This document shows positions 27,894 to 43,062 of a stretch of 64,000 nt of DNA, one piece after another (position 1 is the stretch's first letter; the number at the start of each line of letters is the position of its first letter). A program made the position numbers and the translations under genes. The notes under the pieces are model-generated. The model did not search any database, had not been told where the DNA came from, and was given only the letters and a program-made list of their open reading frames with translations. This DNA comes from Epiperipatus broadwayi (lineage: Eukaryota; Onychophora; Udeonychophora; Euonychophora; Peripatidae), in the NCBI GenBank assembly GCA_028023455.1, contig JAQFVV010000063.1, forward strand, positions 5,504,794 to 5,568,793. The letters are read 5' to 3'.

Positions 27894-30164
27894 ATGACAC
27901 ACAAATATAATGATAAAAAAAAATTGCTGACTGTTGATTCCTTTTTACCAGCTAAATTTCTGCCCTCTCCCTTCCAAGTTTTTTTCTCCTACTTTTAACT
28001 ATTACTTAGACACATTAAATGCTTGGATTATAAATAAGACTTTTTTTTAAAAAAAAAAAAGATTTATATTAATTATTACATTTTAATTATTTCGTTTTAT
28101 TCCTCGTATTTATGTTTATATATGCACAATTTTTCTTACTGGCAGTACTTTTAAAACAAAATTCAATCTATAACTTTGTGTTAATACAAAAATGTACTTA
28201 TTTCAGAAAAAAATATACTGGCTTAATTGTCAAGGTACTCGTGGATTATTAAACATCGGACTATAACATCACATTAATACAAATATATATAAACTCATTT
28301 TTAAAGAAAAATGTTACTGACATGATTTATTTTTCAAATTCTCAGGGTACTCATGGTTTATTAAAGATCAGCTCATGTTAGGTGGCCAATTATAATGATC
28401 AGAAAGAGGGAATCTTACCATATCTGCACTACAAGGGTGTCATCTATGCATTTGAACCTAGAAAATTTGTATAGTAGGCAGATATGTGCTGTTAAGATCT
28501 TAATTTACATATATTTTATTCCGATCGTTAGTCCAATGTCCCTAGCTCAGTGGGACAGGAGAGATTTATATTTTATAAAGTATTATCTAAGAATATTTTT
28601 AATATTAAAAAAAAACAATATGCCACTGCCAGCAATTATACACACAAACATTTATTAACACACATATAAATTTTGAATCATTTTTAGCATTACTTTTACC
28701 TTATAATTTAACTTGATTTTAGAATTTAATTTATGTTTTAACATTTATAAGTTCACACAGATGAATAGAATATTTTATTAAGTGTCAAGTTTGAATAGAC
28801 TACATAGAACACATTTGAAAAGAAAATATTTTATCCCTGATTTAACCTTAGGCCAAAAGTTAGCAGTCAAAACCAACACCAATTCATCTGATATATTGAG
28901 GTATTATACTGTCAGGAATGTACATCTGAACAGCATGGTTAATAGACAACATTGACTCAATCAAATAGGAATGCTACATCTATCGGCAAGAAGAACCATA
29001 AACCAAAACCCCATAGGAAGGCACTGTGTTTTCCATCTTACTATCCCTTCCATAGGCAAAAAGGAGGGGGTGCGGCATATAAATCGATCCTGCAAGTAGC
29101 AAATCTCATACTACATCTACTAATTACACCAATATATCCAATCCATTGACCCAATTTAACTACGAAACAAATAACCTAAGATTCCCCTCCCTTAAACTAA
29201 CTTATATAATTTTACAAATCTATGCAGACATTCATGCCTGACTTAAATTTAACATTTATTAAAAGTTGTTAAACAAAAAAAAATAATAATAATAAAAACT
29301 TAAAAGAACAAAAAAAAATTAAATGGAAATGATTTTAAAAAATACATCATATGACAAAATTAATATTAATTTACGTTGGTCAGATAGGATTCTATTCCTA
29401 TCATTTAAATAATTGGAAAGTTTATATTTTAGAGTTCTTATTGTTTTCAAATTAATTAATATTCATTAGATTTCATAAAGTTCTTATGATTTTAACAAGT
29501 CCGTAGTTTCTAATTTCTTGCAGTTGCTTGCAATTTGGAGCCAGCATTAATTCCCCGATGTCCTGTGGTCCTCAATATAGGAAAAACAATGTTAATTCTC
29601 TTTCCTTTTAGCAAAACTGAAGGGATTGAAGAATGCATCTTTTCAACCCCTTCTCCTTCAACTCCGCACTAACACATATCACCACTGTTATCACACATCT
29701 CCGTCTTCCCTTAATTTTTTTTCACTCACTAAAAATTTATTTCCAAACGTTTTCTTTTATATGTAAACTTTCGGATCCAATAGACATTATGTCATGATGA
29801 TGGTGATGGTCCTTTTGCTGAGGTCCAATTTCCCGATGGATTTCTTTCATTGGCCATTCTGTTCCTATTGTTTTTCCTCTCCTATCTGACCTTTGCTTAT
29901 GCATTTTGAAATGCCCAAGGGCTAGTTTACTTTTACTAATTAAAATAATCATTTCCATTTTATACAATAGAATTAATTAAATTATTTTTCACACTTAAAG
30001 ATATACTTTTATGTCTAAATCTTTTAAGTTTTTGCTTTTAAAATACTTTTTTTCTTTTTAATAAAGTTTTATTTTAATAATATATATATATATATATATA
30101 ATATTTTCAATATACAACGTGAATTACAAAGCACAACTAAACTATCTTTTTCTATTATATATGA

Positions 30165-30960
30165 AAACAGTAATGAACTCAAATATCTCGACCTTTCCTT
30201 GTCAAGAGACCGCCACTCAATAGATTATAAAATGATTGTTAAACCATTCGAAATCCGAAGCTGCATCCATCCTAATTCTAAATCACCCGCATCGCACAAA
30301 TTCGCAGGTCTCAAAGCATTTATGTTTAGAAACTATCACTTGTGTAAATATGAAGTACATAGGAAGTAAAATATAAACAATTATATTAAAGACCTATTGG
30401 CAGCAGGATTCAAATACAAAACCATTAGGAGGAAAGTCATGAAATTCAGCAGCACAATAGATGATAAATTGCCTCGCACCAATCTACCTAGAATAACGGT
30501 CCCCTACATCCCTAAAATATCCAGCAAACTAACGAAAACCTTAAGCAACAAATTCAGCATAATATTCAGAACTCCACCCAACACTAATAGGTTGATCAAT
30601 AATTCCAAGGACTACATTGATCCAGCGCTCGCCCCACATGTAGTGTACTCCATTTCCTGCCCCCAAGCCGGATGCCACACCACATGTTATGGTGAAATGA
30701 AAGCCACAATTAACACCAGATTGGCTCAACATCGGTACACCTTCAACAGAGCCCAAGCGAACAGCAGTACATCTTCTGCATTTTTTGAACATACTAAACA
30801 ATCAGGGCACAATTTCATACCCGCTAACCCCATTATTTTATGCTCAGAACCAAACGACTACAGGAGAAAAATAAAGGAGGCTTTCTACATTAACAGAGAC
30901 ATCCATGCAATCAACAGAAGAGACACGTGCTTCGACATCTCGAAAAAATGGGCTATGTAA
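30165..30960 (+). pseudogene. Penelope-like polyprotein C-terminus with GIY-YIG endonuclease
   Basis: Reading starts in a truncated RT thumb/linker (ELKYLDLSLSRD, then HKFAGLKAFMFRNYHLCKYE), meets an in-frame TAA at 30367-30369, and continues open to the natural stop at 30960. In the 187-aa downstream piece (from 30397, which starts on TTG, not ATG) residues 82-86 VVYSI and 97-100 CYGE are the GIY and YIG strands. Cys88 and Cys93 are the paired cysteines seen in the family, and Arg108/His112 follow. YIG is degenerate (CYG), so activity is doubtful. In intact elements this endonuclease nicks target DNA. Confidence 0.82.
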
Positions 30961-31013
30961 CAGTAACTCATTTGAATATTCTCATTTACATATATTAAGT
31001 ACATTTTCACTAA

Positions 31014-31054
31014 GGCTATGAGTATGAGGCACGGTTCCTCGAAAACGTTCAGCC
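31014..31054 (+). ncRNA. Hammerhead-like motif in Penelope 3' region (tentative)
   Basis: The sequence GGCTATGAGTATGAGG, then CACGGTT, then CCTCGAAAACG and AGCC has a closing stem GGCT/AGCC, an inner stem GAGG/CCTC and a conserved-looking GAAAAC. Penelope-like elements are known to carry hammerhead ribozymes with CTGATGA and GAAA cores. Here the CTGATGA box is only partly kept (GTATGAGG), so this is probably a degenerate or inactive version. Confidence 0.35.
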
Positions 31055-31290
31055 AAATTTATTATTAACTATATTCTTTTTTCTCTAATATTTACAATTA
31101 AGTATTTTTATTATTACAAATAAGGAGAAATTATAACCACATTTATTATATATATATAAGTTAAAAATAGAATTAATTTTCAATTTTTATGTCTTAAAAA
31201 AAAGTTTTTAAATGCGAACTTTTCAATGTCTCAATTTAAAAAAAAAATAATGTAATGGTATATATGCCTGTTACAATACAATATATATAT

Positions 31291-33386
31291 AGCACCACCA
31301 GGCTATTTGAACTTGGAAAATTTATAGAGCAGGCAGACACGTAAGTTAAGATACCACTTTATTTTCTATTTTGACCATTAGCCCCAGTCACTAGCTCACA
31401 GAGCAGCAGAGATAATGTATACTTTCTTATTAAAATATATTTTAATAATATTAGAAAAAAATAAAGAGAAGTCACTGCCAGTAATTAACACACAAACATT
31501 TATTAACATACATATAAATAAAATTGAGGAATAAAATTTCTTTAGATTTTAATATTAATTTTAAAATTTAAATTATTATTTTAAACAATCCACACAGATG
31601 GACATTTTAATAAATTTTACTTTAGAATGTTGAGTATAGATAGGCTACATAGATTACTCAGTTAAAAACTTTTCAAAATAATCATTCAATCTCAGACTAA
31701 AAGTTTGTAGCCAAACCAATGCCTGCTTCCAGATATATATATAGTCACAACCAATGCAACATGATGCTAGCATAAAACCACACTGACAGAAATGTCCATC
31801 TGACAGCATGATATTATTTGAAGGACATGATCCTCATCCAGTACAGTAAGGTGCATCTGTCTGGCGAAGAAACCATGTATATAAAATAATTAAAGAGAAG
31901 TGCTATGTATGGGTGAGAGTGGTCGATCTGCCAACTTATAGTCCCTATCCATAGAGCTAAAAAAAGGTCAATGGCACAGGAAATATGTCTGCATCCATTT
32001 CAATGCAATAACTACATCTTTGGGTCATGCATTCAGTTGGGCACATTGCCCTGTATGCAAAACATGCTTCACATTACAATGATATAAATACCCATATATC
32101 CCTCCACCAGCATCGACCTAACTATGAAACAAATAGCCTGAAATTAAAACCTTTTAAAATAAACATAAATGATTAAAATATAAAGTTATTGATGGAATTG
32201 CAGAGTGAAATTTACAATAAACCCAATGGCATTCATCATAAGATGCCGCATTGACACCAATAACTTAAAAGATATTTGAATAAATACATTTTAGATACTC
32301 AATGTGAAGGGATATTATATCTTATTTACCAAATATCTATATATTTTAATCAATATGAAAATAAAAAAATAATTAAACGTTAATGAATCTATGCAGTCAT
32401 CTATACCCAACTTAAATTTAATGCATTTAAATAATTTAGTCAATAAATAAAAAAAATAGAAATGATTAAATCAGCAAACTCAAAACATTTAAAATTAAAC
32501 ATCAATAATTGATTTTGAAATCTTAAGTCAGATTAAAGTTCATTTTAAAAATTAGGTTTACCTTGTCAAATCTTAATGAAAGTTCTTAATTACTTTTTTT
32601 TAATTTTTCAGTTCTTATCTTACAGTAGAAGAGCTCCCAGTTCCAGCTGCCAATTCCCATGAAGACTTTATTAGTTATAATTTCATGGAAGACTGGTTGT
32701 TCATACTGTATTTCTCAATCCGGAGGCTGCCTTAGCTGGTTCAATCCTGGTACTATTTAATTGCAGTACCCATATGATTCAGGGTCTGCAACAGTACCAT
32801 TCATAATTCAAGTCATTTCATTTGAAATAAGTGAGAGAGGGTTACAGTTGCATCTTATCACCCTTCTCAAAAAAATCAAGCTGGAACTGTTCTTAATTTG
32901 GATATTTTTTTATAGTAATCCTCCTGATTCATTGAACATAGTTTCCTGTTCAAATAATTTTTATTAAGGTCCAAGCATTGGTTTGCTGCTTCTATGGACA
33001 TCTATTTTTTTTCTCTCTTATTTATATCTTTCATCTGACTTTTTTTATATAAGAGCTCCAAGGGCTAGTTTGCTTTTCGATAATTAATAACACAATCATT
33101 TCCATTTACTGAGACTACATAGGAATCTTTTTCATTTATGGTACTTTTTACTAAAAAATATTTTATATTTAGATCTTGTACTTTTTTTTTTATAAAAAGT
33201 AAGTTCAAATACTTTTTTTTTATTTAAAAAAATAATGTTAAAGTTTTGCATCTGTGCGAATATATATACATTTAACAACTCTTTTTAATTTTAGCTTTTA
33301 GTTTTTAATAAATTTATTTTTATTTATGAACTTAAGTTTTTATTTTAATTTTAAATTAATGTAACAGCATATTGTAACCCATTACA
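31291..33386 (-). repeat. LTR-like repeat c (~2.1 kb)
   Basis: Third copy of the same family, truncated on its left end by a short (AT)n (31276-31290) that directly follows the end of repeat b. It ends with CCCATTACA before (AT)n at 33386. It shares with repeat a CACTGCCAGTAATTAACACA, the region around 32180-32420, and the end block near 33285-33340. A PBS-like fragment (GTTGGGCACA) lies inside at 32034-32043. No ORF of note. Confidence 0.5.
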
Positions 33387-33411
33387 ATATATATATATAT
33401 ATATATATATA
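33387..33411. repeat. (AT)n microsatellite
   Basis: Short AT tract after LTR-like repeat c, leading into the GATA-rich region. Confidence 0.9.
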
Positions 33412-34660
<1,249 letters not shown>

Positions 34661-34864
34661 TATAACATCCAAACTGATCTTTTTAAAAGTATATGAATGT
34701 ATAAAGCATGATATTTGATAATAATGTAATTCTATTATTCCAATTATAAAATTAAAGGATATAGAAAAAATGCATTAGTTTTTTATGAAATAAATTATTA
34801 TAGTCTACAGCCAAAATATTTTCAAAAGCTATAAGATCATTCCTATTATATATTAATAGTTCTT

Positions 34865-35130
34865 AGATAGTCAATGTGGTTTTAGAGAATAAAAAAAAAC
34901 AGCTATGATATTTCTCTCAGCTAATGAGAATTGTTGACGCAATAACTGAAATTAGATTAATGTCTCCTGAAGTTTGTTGACATTATCCAGTGTGTACATA
35001 ATGGAGTGAGAGAAAGATTTACTAGTGCAAGTGGAAACTCTGAAATATTTAAAATGAAAACTGTTGAAAATATAGATTTGTATTATCTCCAATATCGTTT
35101 TCTATTTTTTCTCACTTTGCAAAGTTTAAA
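34865..35130 (+). pseudogene. Possible LINE reverse-transcriptase relic
   Basis: Broken plus-strand frames read CGFRE followed by KKTAMIFLSA, and further on RERFTSASGNSEIFKMKTVENI. These recall the QCGFR...ST..AIF and NG..S..F.V..GVRQG order of Jockey/L2-like reverse transcriptases. No catalytic motif survives, so the call is tentative. Confidence 0.3.
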
Positions 35131-35814
35131 GGCAAATATAATTAAAAAATAAGTATCGGGAAGTCGAATAGATTTGATAGTAAAATTTTTAATTTCAACA
35201 TATTAAAATAAAAGCAATTTCATTTTCTTGATTTCTATATTTATAATACTAAATTAGTCATTAATGTTCAAAAAAACTCAAGCACTTCTTCCACCATGTA
35301 ATGTAAAAAAAAAAAATAGGTAGAAACTTCTAATTCAGAATAGTTATCTATTTATAAATATAATTTAAATATTTTAAAATCTTTTTAGTTAGAAATAAAG
35401 ACTTCTATATTAAGATATAATATCAGGTTTAAAGTTAAACGGCATTGCATTGTTGGTGATATAAGTATTCCAATTAAATTAATTGTACATAGCACTATTA
35501 ATTTCTCCAAATTATTATATAAAAATGAACTCACATTTTCTATCACTATAGTCCAAGAACATAAAAAATGCATTCAAAATATTATAAAATATGTTGGCAA
35601 GATCATATATCTCATCAATATATTTTATAATTTGTTGTATGCTCTGCTAGAGAATTATTGCATAGACATGAATAAAGGTAATAATATACTTCCCCCGTAG
35701 AAAAAAGAATTTATTTTAATCTTGAGGATAATTATCGAAAACGTAGAGCAACTTTGTTACAAATATTAACTTAAATAGAATGCAAAATGTAAATATCGAT
35801 TACTTTTGTGTATG

Positions 35815-35875
35815 TGAGAGAGCGAGAGAGAGGTAGAGAGAAATAGAAAGAGAGCGAGAGAGGGAGAGAGAAGAT
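35815..35875. repeat. (GA)n-rich low-complexity tract
   Basis: Imperfect GAGAGAG/GCGAGAGAG repeats over about 60 bp. Confidence 0.9.
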
Positions 35876-37234
35876 AGATCTGAAAATGAAACATAAATGG
35901 TCATTCGATTAAAAATATAAAAGATGGCTATAGATTACAAGACCATCTTATGATATTTGTGTTTCACATAATAGTTTGTATAAATAATCATACAATACTC
36001 ATCGCTATCTTAATACTGTCTTTCGTTATATATATAAATATATCTTTTTGTGGAGTTCAAATGTTTTTATGCCTTTATGACTGTAAGAGAAAGGAAATTA
36101 TGTTGTGAATTTTTTTAAAAAATCGTTTTTTAATTTACAGAATTTTGGGGAAGCTAATTATGAATTAATTGCATTTTTTTCTGTATTTGATCTCTTACTC
36201 AGAGATAATTGCATTCTAAATTAATTCTCAGAAGTCAGTTGCTTAATATTTTCTTCTGTTTAAAAATTAGACTAATATGAATTTAATGAAAGCTGTTCTT
36301 CTAAAAAAAATAATTTCAACGCTTCTATATGATAAAATATCAACTATTTCTCAGCAAAAATGAAGTAAATCACTCATGTTTGAAATAAAAAGCTATTTTC
36401 AGTACTCTTTTGTAATTACCAAAAGCAAATTTTTCGTTTAAAATTGTGACTTTTATTTAAAAGTAAATAACTATTATTTCTTTTTCTTATTAATGTATAT
36501 TTATGTTATAAGTCAAAATCAAGTCTCATTCCATTTAATAAAATCTGTTTTGATTGAAACCAGTTGTTTTATTAATTTCTTAAGATAAATAAGATAAGCG
36601 TAAGCAATAATAATGTTTTTTGTTTTTTTTTGAAATTATATTCTTTGGCATTAAATAACCCATTTCATTTAATAAAGCTTGTACAGTTAAATAATTTATT
36701 ACTTCAATCATAAAAAATTATTTGCGATGATCTGAAGGTCTTTTTAAGAATCACATTTTTGTAGTATCAATTAATGCTGGTTCACAAGTGGCAAAGTATA
36801 AATTAATAACACATTTTGGTTTAACTGACACAGTTCAATCTTAAAATAAATTTTTACTTACCATAAATCACCAGAAACCCTAGTGTTAGATGATGGCACA
36901 ACAAACTTATTATTAGATTATAAAAACAGTATACATATAAACTTTATGAAGCCTCAGAAATTCAGAAAAAATCGAATAAATATAGTTTTCTTAATTTGTA
37001 AAGTTGAAATAGCTTATGAGATAAGCACTAATCTTTAAATGTAACTTTGAAATCCAGTTATGAAAAAAAAAACTTTTATCTTACTTTCCTTTTTCATAAA
37101 AAGTAAATATACGTCAAAGAATTTGTCAAGTCTTATAAGGTTAAAGCAGTTTAAAGTTTATCTCTATAAACTACTTAAAAGAAAATAGAACTTTTATGTC
37201 TCAATTTTTAAACTGACTCTTTCATGATTTTAAT

Positions 37235-37236
<2 letters not shown>

Positions 37237-37269
<33 letters not shown>

Positions 37270-37270
37270 T
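37237..37270. repeat. (TA)n(TG)n microsatellite
   Basis: Compound dinucleotide tract: about 16 bp TA followed by 16 bp TG. Confidence 0.95.
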
Positions 37271-37859
37271 TAGGGGTCTATGTACACACTGTCACATTTT
37301 ATGTCATAACTTATGAACCAGACCTGGTAGTGCATTAAAAAAAATATGGTGAAACTTAAACAATATTGCTACTTAAACCAAGCCTTGCTTCAAAAATGGT
37401 ACTTCAGGTACATTGAAAAGAGAACAAGTCACCCATCACCTTTTTACTAGAACACCTTGTCTTTCTAGTTATATACTCATAAACAGATGTTTGAAACTGG
37501 CCTGGAAAAATTGAAAAATTGTGCAGTTTTAACTTTTTTTAATTACATACTAAATATATACATCCTGTGATTTCACAAAACTACTAATATGTCAAGCTTT
37601 AAGCATTCTAATTACGTTTAATTTTTTTCATATATTGTTTTTCCTTCTTGTCCTTACTAAGATCTATAGTGAGTCTTATTTTGTGAAACAATGTCCAGAA
37701 GAAAGTTGCATGTATCTATTCTTACATTTATTTTGTTTTCTTTATATTAACATTATTTTTAATACTTTATTAATAATCTTTGTATTAGACCAAACCAATT
37801 TAAGTTAATATCCTTTGATTTCTAGGTATCAAACTTTTTGTATAAACAAATTGGCACAA

Positions 37860-38560
37860 ATCACTTTAGATAACAACATTAATGATTATCTTAAGGAGAA
37901 AGTAATCAACTCTTCACATATGCATCATATTATACTGATATTAAATATGAATAACCTCTCAGTCCAAATCACAAGATAAAGACTTTGAAAATATATGAAT
38001 GGCCATTTTAATTGCATACCTAAATGCAATTATATAGGCAAATTTGAAGCATCTTGGTATGAGTTGTTGGATATACTAAAGTTTTCACTTTACTTACATT
38101 TCTTTTTTATATATTATTAACACTGGTAAAATATCAAAATTTACTATGTGTCATTATTAGATGTAATACTTTTTTATCATGTGTCATAGCATCGGCCGGC
38201 AAGCAAACCTGGGACAACTGCTTGTAAGGCAGCTGTACTGACCACTCTATTGCCAACACTTGACATACTTAATGTAAATAATCAAGAAGTGTAAATAAAG
38301 TAAATAATTTAATATATTTATGCTCTTATTCCATGATGCTTAAGATTTGCCTATATAATTGCATTTATATATGTTAGATAAGTCATAACTTCTTATTTTT
38401 TCAAAGTCTTTACCTTGCAACTTGGATCAAGAGTTTATTTGGATATAACACCAACAAGTGAATACTATAACACAATGCATGTGTGGAAGGTTGATTATCT
38501 TCTCCTTAGAATTACAGCTTGATACCATACTCATAAAAGTTTCTTGATTATTTGCATTAA
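37860..38560. mobile_element. Foldback element with ~190-bp arms
   Basis: The left arm (about 37890-38070) and right arm (about 38330-38520) are inverted copies. Both contain TGCAATTATATAGGCAAAT, AAAGACTTTGAAAA and the AGGAGAAAGTAATCAAC block. The loop (38070-38330) holds the tRNA-like sequence described next. No ORF. It could be a MITE that captured a SINE head, or two inverted copies of a SINE tail. Confidence 0.6.
38189..38257 (-). repeat. tRNA-Val-derived SINE head
   Basis: On the minus strand GTTGGCAATAGAGTGGTCAG reads like a degenerate A box. CTGCCTTACAAGCAG forms a five-base anticodon stem around a CTTACAA loop (anticodon TAC), and CCCAGGTTTGCTTGCC corresponds to the T arm and B box. 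The order and spacing match tRNA-Val(UAC). The acceptor stem does not pair well and the B box deviates (GGTTTGC for GGTTCGA), so this is a SINE-type relic, not a functional tRNA. Confidence 0.6.
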
Positions 38561-38764
38561 TGCTTATTAATAAGCACTCAGCCATTTTAATTGACTAATT
38601 GATATTAATTATAAAGCTTTACATTATAAGTGTGATAGCACTATTTAATATTATCATTAATGCTTATTATTAAACAGGTATTAAACTAGAGATTATTTAT
38701 ATGATTCAAGTATGGGTAATAGAGTGGAAGTTTTATGTGTATATTTAAAAAATATCACACATAA

Positions 38765-39070
38765 AAGGGGAAGATTAAACCACTAAACATCACATGATCA
38801 CTATCTCATACTAGCACATAATTGTTATTAAACAAGGCAAAACTCTCTTCATACAGTAGTGCCACCCTGTGCAAATCAGAGTAATCAATGGATGCCAGAA
38901 GGCTTGTATATAAAATCCCTATCTAATGCCTACTCATCCAATATCCCCAGACTAGTGTTTGGCTTGTGGCCTTCATCAGTGAGGAGCCTTGGATCTGAGA
39001 ACACTGCACCTAGATCTTAGGATGTAATGCAACCCTCCGGCAACCACCTTTTATTTCCACTTAACTACAA
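38765..39070 (+). repeat. Dispersed non-coding repeat, forward copy
   Basis: About 300 bp with several blocks shared with 53880-54220 in the opposite orientation: CAATGGATGCCAGAAGGCTT, AAAATCCCTAT, GCCTACTCATCCAATATCCC and CAGACTAGT. Its tail (39015-39070) also occurs reversed at 27725-27782. GC is higher than its surroundings. Family unknown; the size and lack of ORF suggest a SINE or MITE. Confidence 0.6.
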
Positions 39071-41693
<2,623 letters not shown>

Positions 41694-41704
41694 CTTAAGA
41701 GAAG

Positions 41705-43062
41705 TTATGGCTGGTGAGAAAAGTAGGGTTTATTCTTTTTCTAACACTCAAACATCAATAAAAAATTAAATATGGTTGAAATGAAAATGTAATTTGAATC
41801 TATAAATTGATAAGATGAGGTAACAAAAAAGACAATCTAATGCAAAAAGAAAGTAATTTGAATCAGATAATTGAGGTATTATTTGCAAATGACAAAAATG
41901 ATAAAAATCAATAAGAGTATGGAATAGGATAGAAATGTATAGAAAATAAAACAGAGAAAAATCAACAAGAGTATAAAATGGATTAAGAACAAATGAAGCA
42001 AGATTTATAAAATTCAAAAGAGAAGCTACCACAAGATTTAGAAAATAAATTAAAAAGATAAAAACAAATGAACATTCTTGAGAGCAAAAGTAGAATCTAC
42101 AGAAACTAAGTTAGAAAGAGAATGACATCAAATAGAAACAAGAATGGAAAGTATGAAACATATCATGGCAAGAAAACAACAGCAAAGTAAACACATGAAA
42201 ACAAAAGCTGAAAAGGTTAGATTATAATGCAAGCTTGGACAGAAAATTGAGGATAATAAAGTGGAAAAAATCCACCAAGTATTAGAAAATGATATAGAAA
42301 ATAAGCAATTAAAATTATAAGTTTAAAAAAATGCATAATGAATTAAAAGTAGAAATAAAACATGTAGAGACTGTTCATAAGCATCAAAAAATAGAATTTA
42401 ATATCAGAATGGCAGTAATCCAAGCTAATATAAGAGAATTGGAAACAAACTAAAGGGATTACATAAATAAACATAAGGAAAAATTAATAATTGATAATAA
42501 AATAAAATTACTGGAGGAAAATATGATAGAAAGAGTGGAGAAAGTTGAAAAAAAAAGACAGATTTTAACACTAATGCAAGACATTAAAGATTAAGTAAAT
42601 TTTATTTGATAAGTAGTTCATATGGAATATGTTAACTTAGAAGAGAAAATAGGAAATACAGAAAAGCTGGATTTGTGTCAAATTCAGAAAGGGATTACTG
42701 ATACAGAAGGCAATGCTGTAAAAAAAAACTTTCATGCATTAAAGATAACCATTAATTTTTAGTCTGGTTACAAGATTATATTGAAAAATAATTTAGAATC
42801 AAATCAAGAGGAAATAAAATCTACAAGATAACAATAATTTTTGAAGTTTGACAACAAAGGCTTTAAATCAAATCCAATTTCTAAATTCATTAGAATTAGG
42901 GAAATTAGGGAAAATACAGGGTTAAACCCTTTACAGCAATTAAGTGGCTTAATTTTTTTTTCATTTCATGGAACCAATGAATGGGAAAATGTTACTATCC
43001 CTAGCATTCATCTATACAAAATTGCTGAACATTGGTTTTCTAAAGTCTCACACATTTGGTAA
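41705..43062 (+). pseudogene. Decayed Gag-like coiled-coil protein (LTR-element relic)
   Basis: A 1.1-kb A/G-rich stretch whose plus-strand frames, broken by many stops, give Lys/Glu/Asn/Ile-rich, coiled-coil-type peptides (for example around 42340-42600: EIKHVETVHKHQKIEFNIRM, LLEENMIERVEKVEKK). The end, 42841-43062, is open for 73 aa and reads FDNKGFKSNPISKFIRIREI, then NPLQQLSGLIFFSFHGTNEW. That resembles the start of a capsid domain in Ty3/Gypsy Gag (F.G.....P..FL..). The character recalls the protein at 17-19 kb, on the other strand, but no direct sequence match was found. No pol follows. Confidence 0.4.

Larger units (their letters stand above)
30101..31150 (+). mobile_element. Penelope-like element, 5'-truncated insertion
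   Basis: About 1.05 kb with (AT)n on both sides (30080-30100 and 31146-31160), inside LTR-like repeat b. It is clearly GC-richer than its surroundings, suggesting a younger arrival. It carries the RT C-terminal end, the GIY-YIG domain and the 3'UTR. The RT catalytic core is missing. Confidence 0.8.
28391..31275 (-). repeat. LTR-like repeat b, interrupted by a Penelope-like element
   Basis: Second copy, ending in GCCTGTTACA. The first 900 bp track repeat a well (28420-29270). The part at 29480-29960 (GAGCCAGCATTAATTCCCC) diverges strongly, so it may be a subfamily. A Penelope-like fragment is inserted at 30101-31150 inside an (AT)n tract of this repeat. Short ORFs (28395-28658, 28952-29149, 29737-29967) are not recognisable. 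Confidence 0.5.
35131..37860. other. Non-coding, no gene seen
   Basis: AT-rich DNA without usable ORFs. It contains a (GA)n-rich stretch at 35815-35875 and a (TA)n(TG)n microsatellite at 37237-37270. Nothing else was recognised. Confidence 0.6.
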
